A DNA stretch of 64,000 nt from an uncultured Aliivibrio sp. (GTDB taxonomy: Bacteria; Pseudomonadota; Gammaproteobacteria; Enterobacterales; Vibrionaceae): NCBI RefSeq assembly GCF_946479765.1, contig NZ_CAMLHO010000013.1, positions 1 through 64,000 on the forward strand, written 5' to 3'. The first letter of the stretch is position 1; every line of letters starts with the position of its first letter. Positions 61,968-64,000 of the stretch are shown in pieces. The position numbers were made by a program, and so were the translations under genes. The notes under the pieces were generated by a model. That model did no database searches, was not told where the DNA came from, and saw nothing but the letters and a program-made list of their open reading frames with translations.

Positions 61968-63095
61968 ATGGATCAAGAGTCAAAACCACCCATCATTTGG
62001 TTAAATGTGTTTATATTTGCCTCAAGTCTATTACTTGCTTTAGTCGCGGCTCCTCTTTATGCCTATTACTATGGATTAGGAGCTGAGCATTGGGTATGGC
62101 TGCTTCTCGCTTTCAGTTTTTGTAATCTATCTATTACAGCAGGTTATCATCGCCTATGGTCACACAAAGCTTATAACGCCCATCCTGCTTTACGTTTTAT
62201 TTTTGCCTTAGGCGGCGCTTTCGCTTTACAGAATAGTGTATTGCACTGGTCTTCCGATCATCGAGTTCACCATCGCCATGTCGATAATAATGATAAAGAC
62301 CCTTATTCAGCAAAGCGCGGGTTTTGGTATTCTCATATTGGTTGGATGCTACGTCACTACCAATCCTCTACCAGTGATGAATATAGCAATTGCCGCGATC
62401 TTCAAAAAGATAATGTCGTCATGTGGCAACATAATCACTATGTACCACTCGCTCTTCTTATGAATATTGGTGTTCCAGTGCTTCTTGGGGTTATCTATGG
62501 GGACATTATCGGAATGTTACTTATGGTAGGAGCGGTACGCTTAGTGTTAAGCCATCACACTACTTTCTTTATAAACTCTCTCGCTCATATCTGGGGCTCT
62601 CAACCATATACCGAAAAAAATACCGCTCGTGATAATGGTATTTTAGCTATTTTTACTTTCGGCGAGGGTTACCATAATTACCACCATATTTTTGAAAATG
62701 ATTACCGAAATGGTATCTACTGGTGGCAATATGATCCTACAAAGTGGTTTATTAAAAGCTGTTCATGGTTTGGCTTAACCAATAAGTTACGAGTTAGCCC
62801 TCAAGCTAAAATAGAAAAAGCTAAAGCCCTTATGTTACGCAAGAAAGCCGAGGATAAAATTGCCTCACTTCATAATTATCACGCCGTTAAAGAACATTTA
62901 GAAGCAGAATATGATGCGCTGATCGAACGTATGTCAGAGTATTACGATTCTAAAAAACAGCTTCTTGATAATAAGAAAAATGCGTTATCGAAGAAATATG
63001 AATTGGCTGTACTTAGCGTTCAACATAAACAGATTAAATTGCAGTTTGAACAACAAAAGAAAGCCTGGAATAGTCTTATTTTGCAATATGTGTAA
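61968..63095 (+). CDS. Acyl-CoA delta-9-type fatty acid desaturase
   Basis: A 375-residue membrane-bound desaturase with four membrane helices in two pairs. The three histidine boxes that hold the di-iron centre are intact: HRLWSH, HRVHHRH and EGYHNYHH. It inserts a double bond into saturated acyl chains, an oxygen-dependent way to adjust membrane fluidity. The last 90 residues form a charged coiled-coil (EHLEAEYDALIERMSEYYDS) that is an extension beyond the catalytic core. It is monocistronic, with a terminator after the stop. Confidence 0.9.
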   Translation: MDQESKPPIIWLNVFIFASSLLLALVAAPLYAYYYGLGAEHWVWLLLAFSFCNLSITAGYHRLWSHKAYNAHPALRFIFALGGAFALQNSVLHWSSDHRVHHRHVDNNDKDPYSAKRGFWYSHIGWMLRHYQSSTSDEYSNCRDLQKDNVVMWQHNHYVPLALLMNIGVPVLLGVIYGDIIGMLLMVGAVRLVLSHHTTFFINSLAHIWGSQPYTEKNTARDNGILAIFTFGEGYHNYHHIFENDYRNGIYWWQYDPTKWFIKSCSWFGLTNKLRVSPQAKIEKAKALMLRKKAEDKIASLHNYHAVKEHLEAEYDALIERMSEYYDSKKQLLDNKKNALSKKYELAVLSVQHKQIKLQFEQQKKAWNSLILQYV

Positions 63096-63116
63096 TTTCA
63101 TTCTCCATTGAATACT

Positions 63117-63150
63117 AAAAAGGACACCTCATCACGAGTTGGTCCTTTTT
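63117..63150. terminator. Bidirectional terminator
   Basis: AAAAAGGAC (63117-63125) pairs with GTCCTTTTT (63142-63150) between convergent genes. Confidence 0.8.
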
Positions 63151-63168
63151 ATCGCTTGAACGCTATTA

Positions 63169-64000
63169 TTAATTTAATTTACGACGGGAAAAACCAACAA
63201 AGCATAATGCAAGTAAACCACCAAAAGTGAACGCCCCACCAGAACTGCCACTACTTTCTGTCGCCGTAGTCGTTGGTGCTATCTCTCCCCTCTGCGCCTG
63301 AAGGATCCAATCTTTATATTGACTAACATCTGTGAATACAGATTGAGCTGCAACACTTTCCTGTCCACAAGTTGCAGGACCAAAGCTTACAATACCGATT
63401 TGTTTATTATTCCAAATTAAAGGTCCTCCCGAATCCCCTTGGCATGTAGCTGTAACTAAAGCTGGGTTCGAATTACCGTTAGTACAAATTAACTTATCCG
63501 TAATGGTAATTCCTTGCCATAATCCACAATGTGCAGCGCTAACATAATTAACCGATGCTTCCATAAATTGTAGGTTTGGGTTTTTCTGATTAGTGCCTAA
63601 GCGTCCATAACCAACAATAGTAAAATCTTGATTCTCATCTCGATAAGATAATTCATCACCAGAAGTCCCTAACGTCACCTCATTGGCTGATGCATAAGTA
63701 GGTAACGGTTGAGATAATTCTAAAACTGCAACATCATTAACTAATGTTGAATCATTATAATCACTTGGATAATAGATGTTTTTGACTGCTACCTTTTGTG
63801 CAATAAGCATATCTTGAGCATTATTGACTCCGATGACAACTTTCATGCTAGGCACCAGATAAGCAGCCGTATCATAAACACAGTGCGCAGCTGTTAATAT
63901 ATGCGTCGCATCTAAGACCGAGCCACCACAGAATGGATAAATTGTTCCTGGCTGGCTATCGTATTCAAACATTAAAGACGCCATAAATGGGAAGTGAGCG
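63169..64000 (-). CDS. Trypsin-like serine protease with GlyGly-CTERM tail (5' end beyond window)
   Basis: At least 277 residues of an S1-family protease. The triad is visible: His in LTAAHCVYD, Asp in LVNDVAVLEL and Ser in CQGDSGGPLI. The open frame continues upstream of the first ATG (AHFPFMASLMF), so the signal peptide and pro-region lie outside the window. After the catalytic domain comes a Thr/Ser-rich spacer, then SSGGAFTFGGLLALCFVGF and an RRK end. This is the GlyGly-CTERM signal processed by rhombosortase and associated with type II secretion and surface anchoring. Confidence 0.9.
   Translation of the reverse strand, partial: AHFPFMASLMFEYDSQPGTIYPFCGGSVLDATHILTAAHCVYDTAAYLVPSMKVVIGVNNAQDMLIAQKVAVKNIYYPSDYNDSTLVNDVAVLELSQPLPTYASANEVTLGTSGDELSYRDENQDFTIVGYGRLGTNQKNPNLQFMEASVNYVSAAHCGLWQGITITDKLICTNGNSNPALVTATCQGDSGGPLIWNNKQIGIVSFGPATCGQESVAAQSVFTDVSQYKDWILQAQRGEIAPTTTATESSGSSGGAFTFGGLLALCFVGFSRRKLN

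Noticed and set aside
61832-62086. 84-codon frame overlapping the desaturase start
   Set aside because: It is out of frame with the desaturase, whose three histidine boxes are certain, and has no recognisable content.

Overview
This is an AT-rich gammaproteobacterial stretch that reads as Vibrionaceae, most likely Aliivibrio (Vibrio fischeri group). That placement is my inference from gene content: torECA, a thi salvage/transport cluster, psp-ycjXF next to sapABCDF, Vibrio-type small DUF proteins, and several HD-GYP and chemoreceptor genes. Nearly the whole window is ordinary, dense chromosomal coding sequence. I see no prophage, insertion sequence, CRISPR array or replication origin.

Layout. 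1-9.1 kb: two paralogous APC-type amino-acid permeases flank a large HD-GYP signalling protein, followed by a GH63 glucosidase lipoprotein (YgjK-like). 9.1-14 kb: DoxX membrane protein, the divergent ohr/ohrR peroxide pair with two operators, an OmpA-domain remnant, an unlisted 56-aa membrane peptide, a YdjM-like membrane protein and a Cache-domain chemoreceptor. 14-17.9 kb: an scs thiol-redox cluster (small Cys/His-rich membrane protein, ScsB, ScsD, ScsC). 17.9-23.9 kb (minus strand): TPP riboswitch, thiD, thiZXY transporter, tenA, thiM, thiE, then a decayed EAL-domain remnant. 23.9-34.4 kb: pspABC-ycjXF (minus) with a sigma-54-like promoter, divergent pspF, then sapABCDF. 34.4-38.4 kb: GH36 alpha-galactosidase and a second chemoreceptor. 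38.6-43.1 kb: TMAO respiration genes torE-torC-torA plus a DUF1289/CWC protein. 43.2-48.8 kb: DUF2058 and DUF2986 proteins, yjjG, then a cobQ-modABC operon. 49-53.7 kb: YgiW-type OB-fold protein, a small outer-membrane protein, an MltF-like transglycosylase, a retropepsin-like lipoprotein and an aromatic aminotransferase. 53.8-56.5 kb: anaerobic ribonucleotide reductase nrdD-nrdG with FNR and tandem NrdR boxes. 56.6-64 kb: secreted nuclease-like protein, Sel1-repeat protein, a TerC/Alx exporter behind a yybP-ykoY riboswitch, a second retropepsin-like protein, a tRNA-Ser/tRNA-Asp operon followed by two strange tRNA-Asp-derived copies, a small DUF3389-like protein, a fatty-acid desaturase and an edge-truncated trypsin-like protease with a GlyGly-CTERM tail.

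Themes. Several modules serve anaerobic or envelope life: TMAO reductase with molybdate uptake 5 kb away, oxygen-independent ribonucleotide reductase, phage-shock and Sap systems, peroxide defence and periplasmic disulfide handling.

The most unusual item is at 60.9-61.44 kb. A normal tRNA-Asp gene is repeated twice more in tandem. Both extra copies carry the same kind of two-part insertion, which would extend the anticodon arm into a long hairpin and destroys the T-arm, yet both keep the acceptor stem and CCA end. One copy also keeps a terminator with a helix-preserving base change. This looks like a pseudo-tRNA or tRNA-derived small RNA family.
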